From Myotis daubentonii (taxonomy: Eukaryota > Chordata > Mammalia > Chiroptera > Vespertilionidae), in assembly GCF_963259705.1 (NCBI RefSeq), contig NC_081851.1:17892145-17956144 (forward strand): 64,000 bases of DNA, in the 5' to 3' direction. The position numbers and the translations under genes are program-made. Every line of letters starts with the position of its first letter. The stretch's first letter is position 1. Below the pieces are notes generated by a model, which was given only the letters and a program-made list of their open reading frames with translations, did not search any database and had not been told where the DNA came from. Shown in pieces: positions 11,937-24,889 of the stretch.

Positions 11937-12553
11937 CAGTCATAGGTCCCTTAATGACCGGGATCCCTGCTGAGAAATGAGCTGTTAGGCAGCTTCCTCA
12001 CTGCGCAAACACCGTAAATGTGCTGACACAAACCTAGGTGGTACAGCCTACCGTTAGACTGCATGGGCTGGCCACTACTCCTGGGCCACAAGCTTATACA
12101 GCAGGTACTGCACAGAGCAACACAAGATAAGCACAAGCACAAGAGAAAAGGATGCGATCAAGAGACGGGGGAACGTGAGAGGCAGGAGGCTGCCGCCAGC
12201 ATAACAGAGCACACTTACAGCAAATTCTTTTTTATAAGTAGCAAGGGTACAATCTAAAATAATGATGGAAGGTATAATAAAGACATAAACCAGTAACACA
12301 GTTATTTATTGTCGTTATCAAGCATCACGTACTGTACATAATTGTATCAGCTACACTTTCACACGCCTGGCAGCAGGCTTGTTTACACAGCACCACCACA
12401 AACTCGTGAGTCATGTGTTGAGCTATGACATTAGGATGGCTACGACATCACTTGGCAATAGGAATGTTCAGCTCCCTTGTAATCTTAGGGGACTACCATT
12501 GTTTATGCAGCCCATCATTAGCCAAAACATCGCTGTGTGGCACATGCGTATAT
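11937..12553. mobile_element. Ancient DNA transposon, family not settled
   Basis: The left part (CAGTCATAGGTCCCTTAATG, TGAGAAATGAGCTGTTAGGC, ACAAACCTAGGTGGTACAGC) and the right part (GGGACTACCATTGTTTATGC, AAAACATCGCTGTGTGGCAC) look like degraded inverted ends of an old mammalian element of about 600 bp. I recall the pattern from human repeat libraries but cannot firmly name the family; a Tigger-type mariner is one option. Confidence 0.45.
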
Positions 12554-15500
12554 TTAGAGCTGCAAGAGACTTCACGATCATTAGTTCAATCCTTCATTAG
12601 TCTGAGAAGTCCCTCTACAAGAGCATGTAAATATGACTTGGTCTTGACCCAGAAGCACAAAGCAATATCTCAGAGGGCCCTGTTTCTGGCCCCGGCATCA
12701 AGTCTGGCTTTTAATCAGTGGCACAAAATGATGACAGAGAACAGGCTCATTCAGCTGAAGGCTATGCTTTAAGTGAGTGAACTTGGAAACATCTCCCAAT
12801 GAAAGAATTAAAATATCAAATTCAAAATAATATGCCAAATGGAAGTCAGCTTGATATTCAGAAGAGCATCCTTAATCTACAAAAGAGTGCCAAACAAAAA
12901 CTAGCAAACTAGCAGAATTCAAAGTTTCTCAACTGAGCTACAAACTCCTAAGGGCAGACACTGTGTGAACATACTTCTCATTCTTGCCTGTTGCCCCTTC
13001 TTTTACAACGGTGAGCAATCAGTACGCGCTGAGTTCAACTGGAATGCACAGACCCTGCTGAACAGCTCTCAGGAACAGCGAGAGCCTCCGAAACACGTTT
13101 ACAAAATGAACTGTACCTTCCTCTAGCCCTGCAACAGAACTCGGAGTTCCCCAGCTTCATAAACACTTGCAGATATAATCTAAACTTTTCCTGGTGGTCC
13201 AGTTCCGGAACCAGCGTTTGCTCCCTGATTTGAGGCTCATTGTTCTCTGGGCCCAAGCTGATCTCTGATGGCTGTCCATGCTGTGCTGAGTGCTGGGTGA
13301 ATGGGGTGCTACCAGACTCACTGCAAGAAAAGGTTAGGAGGTCAGTTGGTGGTCCGTGAGCTCCTGGCCATGAAGACAGAACATCAGCCTTATTTCCCCT
13401 GGTTCTTGACTAACCATGCACTTCCCCGTTACTCTTGTCGCTATCAGTTAAGTAGGGTATCGCACCCGCTGTCATCTATCTAGACTCAGACGCAACAAAC
13501 TGACCAAGAATGAGAGCCACGATCTGCAGAAACAGTTTAAGAGAGCAGCAACAGCCTCCAAGAGAGAGAGTCAGAGAGAACACCTGCTTGGCTTGAAAAC
13601 CAGAATGCCACAGCGACTGGTACTATGGCCAGTGTCCTACTTGAGCTTAAACCCAAATGCGTCCTGGTTGCCTCACCTGCCTGCTGTTGATGACTAGAGA
13701 GAATGTCGGTAACATGCTATTAGTTATTAGCAGCTCTTAACCATTATTGCCATGTGTATAGTATTACATGCTGTTTATTGCAATTTTCTCTGGCTCTGTC
13801 AAAGATTATATTACTTCTAATTAGCACATTAATATAGTTCACCTTGAAGGTTTTTCTTTTTCACTTTAGATTTCTATCTGGGGCCTTGGCTGAAACTAAA
13901 AACCAAATCCCTGTGCAGATGTGTTGCCCCTCCTATAAACTGTTTTCCGGGAGCCTGAGGACACGAGGCAGAAGCAAAGCCTGCCATCACAGCTACATGA
14001 CGAAAGAGAAGGTAAAGTCTGTACAACAGGAGAAAAACAAGAGGTAAGACTCAGGAAGGAAAAAAAAGCACAGTCAGCACCAAGCACTAACCAGTTTGCC
14101 TCAGATGTTCTCCTAGAAGGAAATGATTTGTATTGTTTGGGCCAAGTGACAAATTATAGGTAAAGATTAAGAATCGTTGCATTTTGGAAGCTTCTGGGGC
14201 CAATTTCTACTTCAGAGCAGGAGGGCATGCCCTCTTCTTTAGACAAAGGGAAGAAGAGCCCTCTGCCAATCAGAACAAGGCTGTGCCCTGACTGCAGCAT
14301 TCACTGGCCACACCGGGGCATGTGCTTAACCCCTCACTGTCCCACCTGCCCCGTCTGTCAAGTGGAACCATTGGATTGGCTGCCACGGAGGGCATCGTGC
14401 AGCCCGAGTCGCCCAGCTCAGCCTCTACTAGGACGTTACAGCTCTTGCATGCACGTGTATTTTTACATTTTTTAAAGAAAGAAATTCCTATTGACATTTC
14501 TTTCCTTGACTTAGTAATTTTTTAACATCTAGTTCCTTGAAAAGCTTTTAAAGAGGGCTTTGCCAAAGTATATGAGCATATATGTTTTCTTAACTTTAAT
14601 TTTCCAAGATAAATTTTTTTCATCAAAAATTCATATCCTTCCTAGGTAAACATAACGTCAGGAAAAATCGGGACATATTGAAATATGAACTAATGAATGA
14701 ATGAGCAAAGTAACAAACTTGAGAATAGACTGTGCACTGTCCTATATGCCTAAGTTATCTAATTTTAGCAAGAACTGTGACTAACCAGTGACAGCCCCAC
14801 AATGGTTTCTGGATGCTAAATATAGACTGGGTCCAAATTCCCAAAATCTCAGCCTGGCTTTATCACACATCCTTGGCAAAAGAATGTTACTCTGATAAAG
14901 CTCTCCGGTCTGGCCATGCTTACTTAAATGCCCCCAACTTGTACCGTCTTACACGTAACTGCCAGGGGAGGGAGGGATCACTTCAGTCCTCCAGCCGGTC
15001 TGTACTAAAAAGTCCCTGATCCCACCACTGCCACACATAGTGCACCAGTTGTGTCCAAGCTGTTGTGTGAATAATCTGATTATTGCAGAATGGAGGAAAA
15101 ACACCTAGGGCCACATTACAGCTATAAAAATGACATGTGAAGCTATCTGGTCATGATTTTATCATTGAGTCATGACCTTCAAGATAACTCAAGCTACAAT
15201 TAATACTTGAAAACCTCTTGGCATAGAGTGTGACATGCATTCTTATAAAGTGGATCTTGCAATAATATATTTGAATCCCTAAGCCCTTATACACAATATT
15301 GGTCTCCTTAATTTTATTTTAAACACCAAACAGCACTTTTCTTTTAACAATTATGAGAAAGTCTATCAATCAGCTCCTTTGTAATTAAGGCACATCTAAG
15401 CCGCCTGACTCCACCACGCCATAAGAGAGCATCCTATAGGCTCTGAGTTCTTACTGGCTTAGTTTCCAAACAGTCACCTGTCTTCGTGCTCTGGGTGTAA

Positions 15501-15806
15501 CTCCAAGCCTCCTGCTTGTTCAAGGCAGTCAAGGAGAGACTCAGCAGTGTCTTCATGATAAAATCACTTCGCCTGGCACAACGGCTTTGCCAAGCATCCC
15601 TGTCAGCGCCCATTCTCCTCTGCAGCTGGAAACACTAACACAGAAATACAGTTCTACCCTCTCCGAGCGCAACCTCAGCTTCTGCTCATAACAGAAGCGG
15701 CTGCTGCCAGAGCCGCTTCCTCCCTCACACATTGGGGTCGCCGATGCCTTCGGGAGTCTGAGGAAAGCTGTAGGCTCTCTTCTCAGAAAAGGCCAACAAA
15801 AATAAT
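12554..15806. other. Unassigned intronic sequence
   Basis: About 3.3 kb with no recognised coding exon or clear repeat. A MIR-like patch near 14310-14370 was too weak to call. Confidence 0.5.
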
Positions 15807-15866
15807 AAAAGAAAGGGAGGGAGGAGAAGGAGGAGGGAGGGAGGGGAGGAGAGAGGAAGGAAGGAC
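15807..15866. repeat. Purine-rich GGGAGG/GGAAGG low-complexity tract
   Basis: A run of irregular GGGAGGGAGGAGAAGGAGG-type purines on the plus strand immediately before a Ves SINE. Confidence 0.8.
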
Positions 15867-15867
15867 A

Positions 15868-16075
15868 GGTGCTGGTCTGTGTGGCTCAGTTGGTTGAGTG
15901 TCCTCTGTACACCGAAAGATCTCCAGTTTGATTCCCTGTCAGGGCATATGCCCAGGTTGCAGGTTCGATCCCCGGATGGGGTGCGTTCCAGAGGCAAGTC
16001 ATCAATGTTTCTTCTCTCTCTCTCCTTCTCACTCCCTCTCTAAAATCAATAAAATATTTATTTTTTAAAAAACAA
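15868..16075 (+). mobile_element. Ves SINE
   Basis: Contains GTGTGGCTCAGTTGGTTGAG, the box-B-like GGTTCGATCCCCGG, a CT-rich block and TCTAAAATCAATAAAATATT before an A-rich tail, all standard for Ves. Confidence 0.9.
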
Positions 16076-16384
16076 AGAAATGCACATATGATGTGATGGG
16101 TTTTCCTGACCTCCAGGTTAAGAATCTCAGCTTTACAAGGCTGAGAGAGGAAGAATGGGGTTGATGAGATGGGGTGAGGATACAGAAAGAGGGAGAGGGA
16201 CACACAGAGAACCAAAACAAGTGACAGGACACTGGAGAAAGTGTTTCGAGGAGAAGTGGCTTCCTCCCCTTCTCTCGAGCCTGGGAACCAGGAGTCTGGG
16301 TTCCGGTCCAGGTTCTAACTTCTATCTTGAGCAAGTTCGTAGAAAACATTCCTCAATGAGTACAATGAAGGGCATTAGCTAGGT

Positions 16385-16570
16385 AACTTTAAAGCACTTT
16401 ACACATGTGTGAACTCACTTAATCTGACACCAATCCTTTGTGATAGGTATTACACTTTTCCAGGGTTCACAGTTGACAAAATAATTATGCAGTACGATGG
16501 AGCAATAGAGGGGGATTAGAACTCAGAACACATGGTTCAGAGCCCATGCTCTTAATCACTACTGTGTGAT
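16385..16570 (+). mobile_element. MIR SINE, diverged
   Basis: AAGCACTTTACACATGTGTG, a partial 'gataggtatta' block and the end CCATGCTCTTAATCACTACT fit MIR order. Old and diverged. Confidence 0.5.
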
Positions 16571-16572
16571 TC

Positions 16573-18421
16573 CTGCCTTCTACTGAGTCACATCAGGAGT
16601 ACGATTACAGTACAAAAAACCCAGTAAAATGAACATAACTATAAAATATACATAAAGCGGAGATATTTAACAAAAAATGAAATGCTGTTTTGTGTCTTAC
16701 ATAACTGATTAAAATACGCTAATTTATCATGAAGGTATTGTCCAATTTCATAATCTTAGTATTTAAAATATCATACAGATAACTCACTTTCTAGAGAAAA
16801 TAAAGTTATCGTCAACAAAGAATAATTTACAAATGTGGATGTTTTCTCTGGTTCTCACTGTGCACTTCTTACACATGGTTATTAGCATACTGCATATCAG
16901 CTACTTTATTACCAGGAGATACAATAACTGAGTATACAAAATGATCAGTGTCTGTCTTAAAGCAATCTGGGGAAAGCAATGAAGATACTAACCATGACAC
17001 TAATGATTAACTACAAAAAAACACAAGTACAGTAAGTCAAGTACAGTAAATCTGGGATTGCAGAATTACTTGTGATGCAACCTAACACTTTCTTAATATC
17101 TTCCCACACATCAAAAAAAAAAAAAAAAGTCAAAGTGACGAGCAGGAGGTCTTTAGCTCTTTTTTAACACAAGTATATGAATTCCCCCCTACAGCCTCCT
17201 GCAATTATCCAAGAGAGTCATCTGATATAAAACATCTTTCTCCAAGCTCCACGCCCTGGCCAATCACTCCCCTATCCCAAAGTTCCCAAGCCACCTAAAT
17301 CCTATTACCCTTTATTACAACATGCAAGCCCTCCATCAGGCCCTTTCACTCAGTTCCCTACACCCTGAACTCCAAAACCACTCCTAGCCTGTTTCCATTC
17401 CCAACTCCATTAAGTACACTGGCGATGTCAGAATCACCGAGGACTGTGGGTCTTGTGTACCTCAATAGAATCCCAGAGACTGTGGATTCCCCGGTGATTC
17501 TGGAAAACAACTAGATTTGAGGACCACTAGACTAACGTTTAGTTGTAGATGTTGGTTTTCTCTACTGTAAAATGAGGGACCTGGGCTGGAGAGATGATCT
17601 CCAAGGTTCTCCTCCAAACAGAGGAAAGAGTCCAGCTTCAAGAGCTGTTTTATGGATACTGTTGAGGATGGGCTACTTAGCAAATCTTGTGCAGATGCTG
17701 GGTTAGCTCTTGCTCCCAAAGAACCTTCTACACAGGTTTCAAGATATCAGCCCTTGACTTACTATAGATAGAAAACTGCAGAAATCACTCTTTCAAATAC
17801 CAGGGTACCAAGAAAATACAAGTTCTGACTTTCTATTTATTTGTTAAGGAAATCCCAGAAAGCGCTATCTATAACATAGCTGGTATGTGAGAATTATAAA
17901 GCATGTTGCTGAACTGTCATAAGAATTCACACCCCTAATAGAAAGTAATGGTGAGAAAAACAAGACAGTGGTTCTTCCTGTTATAATGTCAATGGGATAA
18001 TCCAGGTAACAATTCAAGTCCAGGAAATATATTAATGGGCCATTCTATTAAAAGGGGACTTTTCTAGCTGGCCTTTGAGTCAGACCTCCCACAGAGGAAG
18101 CAGTTGTGTGATGTATGGCCAGGGCAGAAGAGATTGGGGGTTATTTTGTTCACTATATTGGTGCTTTTTTTTTACTTTGATTTTGAATGCAGTGAAGCAA
18201 GGTTGCGGATCTTCCAACTGGCTACAAGCCCCATCATATCCACTTGTGTTACTCCTTCTTGGCCCAGAATATATTTGAATTGTGACCACTGTGCTAAATA
18301 ATTATGTTAGCATGATGATATAAATATAAACAATTATATCTTACCATCATGTAATATGAGTATATTCACATTCCATATTTTACTTGCTTCTTATAATCAT
18401 GTTTACTAACTAGGAAGCTAA
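16573..18421. other. Unassigned intronic sequence
   Basis: AT-rich unique-looking DNA with an A run at about 17111-17127. No gene recognised. Confidence 0.5.
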
Positions 18422-18702
18422 TCTATATATATAAAAGCCTAAGCAACCATTTCAACCGATCGACTGAATGACCAGTCGACCAGTCACTCTGACGTGCTGA
18501 CCACCAGGGGGCAGACGCTCAACGCAGGAGCTGCCCCCTGGTGGTCAGTGCGTTCCCACAGCCAACCTCCCGCAGTCCCTCCCCCTGGCCAGCCGCCCCG
18601 ATGGCTCTTGTCAGGACTGGATGAGACAGCTCATATCAGCCCCAATCGCTGGCCAGGCCGAGGGACCCCACCTGTGCATGAATTTGTGCACCAGGCCTCT
18701 AG
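18422..18702 (+). mobile_element. HeliBat-type non-autonomous Helitron carrying two CTCF-like motifs
   Basis: Starts TCTATATATATAAAAGCC after a host A, and ends in a GTGCATGAATTTGTGCAC hairpin followed by CAGGCCTCTAG before a host T, the A|T insertion rule of Helitrons. Near the 5' third lie 17-bp perfect inverted arms, TGACCACCAGGGGGCAG (18498-18514) and its reverse complement (18531-18547). Each matches the core CTCF motif. No transposase remains. Confidence 0.92.
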
Positions 18703-18959
18703 TAAAAAATAAAATAAATAAATAAACCCTGAGTAACTTGCACAGTCCAAGACCTAAAATCTGAATGTCACATAATAAATAACATTATGTGGGAATTTTG
18801 AAATTTGATTATCACTTAAAGGTCAGTTATTCAGAATATGTGAAATGAAGCTTCTGTATTTCCATGGGGAAGTCCTGGGAAAGTCACGTGCCTCTGTTTT
18901 CTCTCCAGCGTTCCTGAGCTTCCAATAGCAAAGGAAAAAATTTAGAAAAAGTCAGTTTT

Positions 18960-19625
18960 CAAAAGAAGACATTCAACAAAGTCCTAGCAAAATGAATCTA
19001 GCAGTGTACTAATGGATTATACACCATGACTAGGTGAAGATATTCAAGGAATGCAAGGTTGGTTCAACATACAAAAATCAATCAATGTAACAAGCCATAT
19101 CAATAGAATAAAGGAAAAAATCCATATGACCATCTTAATAGATGCAGAAAAAGCCTTTGACAAAATCAAAAACTCTTTTCATGATAAAACCAAAACCAAA
19201 ACTCAACGAACTAGAAATAGAAAGGAACTTCATCAACCTGATAATACCTATGAAAACCCACAGATATCATTATTAAAGTACATAACTGAAAGCTATCCTC
19301 CAAGACCACGAACTAGCAAAGGATATTCATCCACCCTTACCACTGCTATTCAACATTATTCTGGGGGTTCTAACAGGCCAATTGGGCAAGAAAAAGAAAA
19401 GATATCCAGATTGGAAAGGAGAAAGCAGAACTATCTCTATGCAGAGATGACATGATTTTGTATATATAAAATCTTAGGCAACGCATACACACACTCTCTC
19501 ACAACTATTCAGACTAACAAGTACACCCAGCAAGGTTGCAGAGTGCAAGATCAATATACAAAATAAAATGTAAAAAATATCAATGATCATGCTTCCATCA
19601 CTCAATAATTACCAGCAACTAAAAA
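18960..19625 (+). pseudogene. L1 ORF2 fragment (reverse-transcriptase region)
   Basis: The plus-strand reading gives [14 protein letters not shown] and flanking sequence characteristic of the L1 ORF2 reverse-transcriptase domain (ATCAATCAATGTAACAAGCC, ATGCAGAAAAAGCCTTTGAC). Truncated at both ends and disrupted, with a 134-aa remnant at 19051-19455. A dead LINE-1 piece in the AFF3 intron. Confidence 0.85.
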
Positions 19626-21813
19626 TGTTGCTCTTTTAATGTCATTAATCTCAACCTGACTAAAGAGAATATAAAATTCAGAATTTCCTTTAGCATTTTT
19701 AAAACTATCTATGACATTTGGTTAAGAAAAATGTTTCCTGGTATACACACAATTCTAGAAAATGTGGAGGAAAAGATACTTTTGTTAATATAGCCCAGAG
19801 GTTAAGTGATGCAAATTAGAAAAGAGTTTGAAGCCACCACAAAAGATCTTCTGTTAGACCCACTAAAGAACACTGTCTTCTCAAGTTTTCATTTTCCTCT
19901 AAGGGTTTTTTCTTCGGAGTGATTGCAACTTTATAGCAGTTGCCACCAGTTCAAAATATTGCACGGTGATGCTCATACAAACTAGAGTAATGACTACATT
20001 TTCACTTACTTAGTTCACTTTTACTTTGGTCCAGTCTCCTAGAGATTTGAAACAACATTAAGCACTTCACAGTATTGTTGTGGACTGTTTCCTTTATCAA
20101 TTTCTTTAGAATTAACAAAAAAGTGGTATTTGATTCCAACAATATTGGACGTGCTTCTTTATAGGTAATACAAACCAAACATTCACAAAAGTGAATATTG
20201 TTCTATGTTTCAGAAAAGGATTATTTTAATACTTTTCTGAAGACTTGAATACAGACCCTGCTACTCTAAAATCTATAGGCATAAAGCAGGCTAAGGGTAA
20301 ACCTAATCGCTCAAATCCTGCTAAGTTCCAGGAAACTCCTTCCACACTCTCTATCTCAGGACCTCAAACTAAACTAACATATTCATTCATTCACATCAAC
20401 GGTCAGTTATCATTCCCTATGTACCTACAGGTTCCCACATCTTCTTTTGTTGTTTAAAGTCTTTCAAAAACTGAAACTGGGCTCAAGTTATAAGTAAAGG
20501 TTTAGTTAAAGAAAACTTTAATAGAAGCTATTTTTCTGTAAAGCAGATAATTTGCTGCATGATTCCCTTTGAATATATGTATAGATTTTGCTCTTTAGTC
20601 AGTGACAAGCAAAGTCAAGTTATTAATTTAAGAATCAGGATGTAATAATTGTTTAGAGATGAAATATTAAATAAACACATACTTTTAAAAACTATTTCCC
20701 TAATGTTGTAAGCTTATACCATGGAAACTTCTCATCAGTCCCCCATTTTTGCAATGAAAATTCAAAGCAGATGATAAATTCAGTAGAAAGAAAGCCACTG
20801 GCCGATGGCAGAACTATTCTATAATATAAAAGGGCATCCTACCAGACAGTTCTACAGGCTATTTCGTAAATCTTGCTATTTTTCTTTAGTTTAAAAATAC
20901 TGATTAGCTGCACAGTACACAGTACACCATTATCTTTCACTGCCCTCCGTTTGGGAGGATAAGCATCCTGCTGGCCACCAGTGGCTTGCAGTACTGTTTT
21001 GTGAAAGGAGGCTACTTCCCTACCTTACCCTGGTCATGCTTGGCCCTGTGACTTATGAGGCCAATGAAATGGGAGCCATAAGACATCTGGCTCCTTTTCC
21101 CCCTCCACCAACAGGACGGCATATTCCAAAAAGGCGCACTCTGTCAGCCTGGGCCCTCGAACAAAAAAGACACCGGAGCACAGCTGACTTCAACTACCAT
21201 GTAACAAGGACAAGAACCACACTTTGAAACGGTAAGCCTCTGACATCTGGGGGTTACTACACAGCAGCGCCTGAGCAAAGCCGACTCACACAAACTGCAA
21301 TCCTAGCATTAACCCCCTTGTGGCTTGAATGTATCTGACAGATGTCATAAATAACCGTCCGGGGATGTTGACCTCACAATTCAGTATGAAACACGTATGT
21401 AATGACTCATCTCCAGGTGTGCCAGAATCAAGTGATTGGATGTAAAGATATCCTGTGTCCTGCATCAGCAACTAACACAGTGATAAGAGAAGGGAATCAA
21501 AACAACAGAAAGCACCCAAATCTGAAGTCTACAGAAAGAATGAATCCGTGACTTAGGTTCACTGTACCAGGACCACAGTGGGCTGTCACCCAACTGGAAA
21601 ATCTGAGTTCATTCTTAAGTGCAGGAATGGAGGAGTTAGCATATGAACATGGATCAAAGCGTAGATATGAGGTCAAGGTACAGCCATTCATCTGAGATAG
21701 TAGAGACCTCAGTTGGTTATTGCCAGAAAAGAGTTACTAGAATGTTGTCATTTGAGCTATTGAAAGTCATTGCTCTTAAGTTCACCTAAACTGAAAAATT
21801 TAATAATATAATG
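19626..21813. other. Unassigned intronic sequence
   Basis: About 2.2 kb, AT-rich, with no recognised gene or repeat family. Confidence 0.5.
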
Positions 21814-22030
21814 CTGTTCTGGCCAGTGGGTAGAGTGTTGGCCAGACACTTTTTAAGTGTCTTGGGTTCGATCCCCAGTCGAGGGCACAGTACCTGGGTT
21901 GTCTCTCTCACAGTGACATTTCTCTTTCTTTGTTTCTCTTGTTCTCTCTCACTTCCTCCCTCCCTCCCTTTCGCTCTCTCTTGAAAAGCAATGAACAAAA
22001 AAATATCCTCAGGTGAGGATTCACAAAAAT
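21814..22030 (+). mobile_element. Ves SINE, 5' shortened
   Basis: Has CCAGTGGGTAGAGTGTTGG, TCTTGGGTTCGATCCCCAG, a CT-rich block and a CAATGAACAAAAAAATATCC tail. TATAATG-type flanks on both sides may be the target duplication. Confidence 0.85.
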
Positions 22031-22429
22031 AAAATATATATAATGGCTTCACCAATTTGCAAGTACTATTTTCATTAAAATACATGTAATAATTTTTAAT
22101 AGTTCTTAGCACCTACAATGCATAGGGCTCATTATATCAGTACTGAGGAGGTTTGTGAAGTCATTAAGAATGAATCCTTGTGCACAACAGAAGAAAGTAT
22201 TAGACTATCCTCCATACCCATCTGCCATAGTCATTAAATAAACGCAAGACCAGACCTAAAAAAAAAAAAAAAAGTATCAATTTTTTAAAAAGATACAAAC
22301 TGGAAAAGTGACTCACATTTACCTCTGAGTATGCCTTAAGCAACATAATGGACATAACCACTGAATATAATTACATGAAGGAAGCCATGCAAAGGGAAAG
22401 GAGAATTAATAATAAAGTACCATATACTG

Positions 22430-22600
22430 AGGCCCTACTATGGGCCAAGCTATTTGTGAATATTATCTCATCTAGCCTTCATATCAAATCAGTGCCATAG
22501 GCATTACACCTCCATTTTACACCTGAGGAAACTGAGGCTCAGAGAGTTGTTAAGTTACCTGTTTAAGGTAACACCTAGTAAATCTCAGTCAGAATTTAAA
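22430..22600 (+). mobile_element. MIR SINE
   Basis: Contains CTACTATGGGCCAAGC, TATTATCTCATCTAGCCTTC, CCATTTTACACCTGAGGAAA and CTGAGGCTCAGAGAGTTGTT in canonical MIR order. Confidence 0.88.
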
Positions 22601-22838
22601 CCCACTGTATGCTGTCCCCCAGCCCCTTTCCCTTCCCATTATCCAATGGTGTCTTTTTAACCTACCTTAAGATTCCTTATTCTCAAGAATTTTTAAAGAC
22701 GACATTTAAAGTTATTCTTGCCACAGGTTTCAATATGTCACAATTCCTTAAGCCAATAATCTGTTAAATTTACCTCACCCAAATATCTCATGACATAAAT
22801 TAAGCCCATTTACTCTTTCCATTGTCATCAAAGAAACA

Positions 22839-23051
22839 CTTTTTAAAAAATATATTTTTATTGATTTCAGAGACAAAGGGAGAGAGAGATAGAAATAACA
22901 TTGATGAGGAAGAATCATTGACCGGCTGCCTCCTGCACACCCCCCGCTGGGGATCAAGCCCACAACCTGGGCTTGTGCCCTGACTGGGAATCAAACCATG
23001 AACTCCTGGTTCATAAATCGATGCTCAACCATTGAGCCACACCAGGTGGGC
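22839..23051 (-). mobile_element. Ves SINE
   Basis: Reverse-orientation Ves: TATTTTTATTGATTTCAGAG, CGGCTGCCTCCTGCACACCC, ACCTGGGCTTGTGCCCTGAC and GAGCCACACCAGGTGGGC. Flanked by AAAGAAACA repeats at 22830-22838 and 23052-23060. Confidence 0.92.
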
Positions 23052-23519
23052 AAAGAAACATCTTTTACAGAATCAGTCATAGAGCTAGAAGAAACAGTTG
23101 GTTTTTATGTAGAAAAACAAAACAAAACAAAAAAAACGCAAAAAAATCTACATGAAAAAGAATCACAATGTCAGATTACTCTCAGAGGTGAAATTAGTTG
23201 TCCTAGCTTTATTGCTGTACCATTATTATTGTTATTAATAAAGTTATACTTAGGTGTTACGGTAGATCTGACCAGCTGTAATAAGGTTGTTACCATTTTC
23301 TTCACAATACTTGCCAAATTAGTGTTTTCATGAGTATACAAATAATTAAGAGGAGATATATACATTTTAAATACTGACAAAAAGCAGTACCTAAATTATA
23401 ATGAATTACAGACAATCCTTGCACAGTAAAGCCTGTTTAATACAAATTCCATTAGTCCAAAGTACAGAATAATTTTAACACTCTATATTTATTCATTTTA
23501 AGTTAAAAAGCCCAAAGTA

Positions 23520-23745
23520 GTTCAGCTAGTGTGGTTCAGTAGTTGATTGTTGACCCACAACTACTCAGGAACCAAGAGGTCATTGGTTCAATTCTCAGTC
23601 AGGGCACTTGCCCAGGTTGCCTGCTCCATCCCCGGTAGGGGGCATGCAGGAGGCAACCAATAGATGATGTCTTTCTCTCAGCCATGTTTCTAACTCTCTA
23701 TCCCTCTCCCTCCCTCTCTCTCTAAAAATCAATAAAATATATTTT
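23520..23745 (+). mobile_element. Ves SINE
   Basis: Standard Ves order ending TCTCTAAAAATCAATAAAAT. A 14-bp target duplication, AAAAGCCCAAAGTA, is at 23506-23519 and 23746-23759. Confidence 0.93.
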
Positions 23746-23815
23746 AAAAGCCCAAAGTAAATCTCAAGATGTCAAGATATTTTTCCATACATACCTCACT
23801 GTACCTGTTGTAGAC

Positions 23816-23844
<29 letters not shown>
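23816..23844. repeat. (CA)n microsatellite
   Basis: Uninterrupted CA dinucleotides, about 14 units. Confidence 0.97.
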
Positions 23845-23846
<2 letters not shown>

Positions 23847-23877
23847 GTCAAGGAGACAGACTTCCCACCACATGTAA

Positions 23878-24030
23878 GGACTCCAGAGCCGGACTGCCTG
23901 GGCACAAACTAGCTGTGGGTCTTTGGGCAAGTTACCTGGCACCTTTGTTTCCTTCTCTAAAGACTATGGACTAACAGGACCTACCTCACAGGTTATGCAG
24001 ATTAAATGAGACATGGTACCGGGAAAGGGC
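23878..24030 (+). mobile_element. MIR SINE
   Basis: ACTAGCTGTGGGTCTTTGGG, CAAGTTACCTGGCACCTTTG, CTACCTCACAGGTTATGCAG and GATTAAATGAGA match MIR in order. Confidence 0.82.
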
Positions 24031-24063
24031 TCACTACACTTCCTTTCATAGAAGAAACCCTAC

Positions 24064-24189
24064 TGCCTGCACAACCCATTCTATGGATCCAGCCCACAAC
24101 CCAGGCATGTGACCTGACCAGGAATGGAACCTTCCACCTCTGAGTGCATGGGTCAAGGCTCAACCAACTCAGTCACATGAGCCAGGGCT
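24064..24189 (-). mobile_element. Truncated Ves SINE
   Basis: Reverse Ves head only: CCCACAACCCAGGCATGTGA, CTGACCAGGAATGGAACC, GCTCAACCAACTCAGTCACA and GAGCCAGGGCT. The 3' tail is missing. Confidence 0.85.
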
Positions 24190-24653
24190 ATAAATCACTT
24201 TAATACAGGGAACCATGCTCAGGATGGTCATGGTAGTAGCTCACAGCGACAGTGTGAGTCTGAGGACTGGTTTACTGCCAGATGGGCTAAGTGCCCTTCT
24301 AAGGAGTTACTGCCGTTAAATGACAGGGCACGTGTCAGTCTTGTGTGTCTGAAAACGATTTTAAAAAGTCCATTTAAATAGTCCACAGTTAGAAAAGTCC
24401 ACTAACTTTTCCTGGCTCTGTAGCCTCATCCAGTTACTTCTGAATCAAAACTACTTCTATAAAGATGCTAATTAAATTATGGATGGTATGATATAAATTT
24501 ATGCTAAAGTGATTTACACAGATTTTTTCCATTCATTAGTCACTGATTCAGAAAAATCTATGAAACACTAATCATCGACATTTCAGAGGCTAATATTTGA
24601 GGCTATCCTCTTCTCTGTGGTTCCATTCTCTGAAACTTCTATTCCTCACAGAT

Positions 24654-24864
24654 TTTTTAAAATATATTTTTATTGAATTTTAGAGAAAGAAGAAGGGGGG
24701 GGGGGAAGAGACATTGATGTGAAACATGGATCAGCTGCCTCCTGCATGCCCCCTATGGGGTATTGAGCCCGCAACCTGGGCATGTGCCCCGACCGGGAAT
24801 CAAACCAGCAACCTTTCCATGCATGAGAGAATGCCCAACCAACAAAGCCACACGGGCCAGGGCT
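24654..24864 (-). mobile_element. Ves SINE
   Basis: Reverse Ves with TTTTTATTGAATTTTAGAGA, GCTGCCTCCTGCATGCCCCC and CACACGGGCCAGGGCT. Perfect CTCACAGAT duplications at 24645-24653 and 24865-24873. Confidence 0.93.
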
Positions 24865-24889
24865 CTCACAGATGATTTTTAAAAGTGTC

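Noticed and set aside
14310..14370. MIR-like fragment
   Set aside because: Only a weak resemblance, with no ordered set of MIR blocks.
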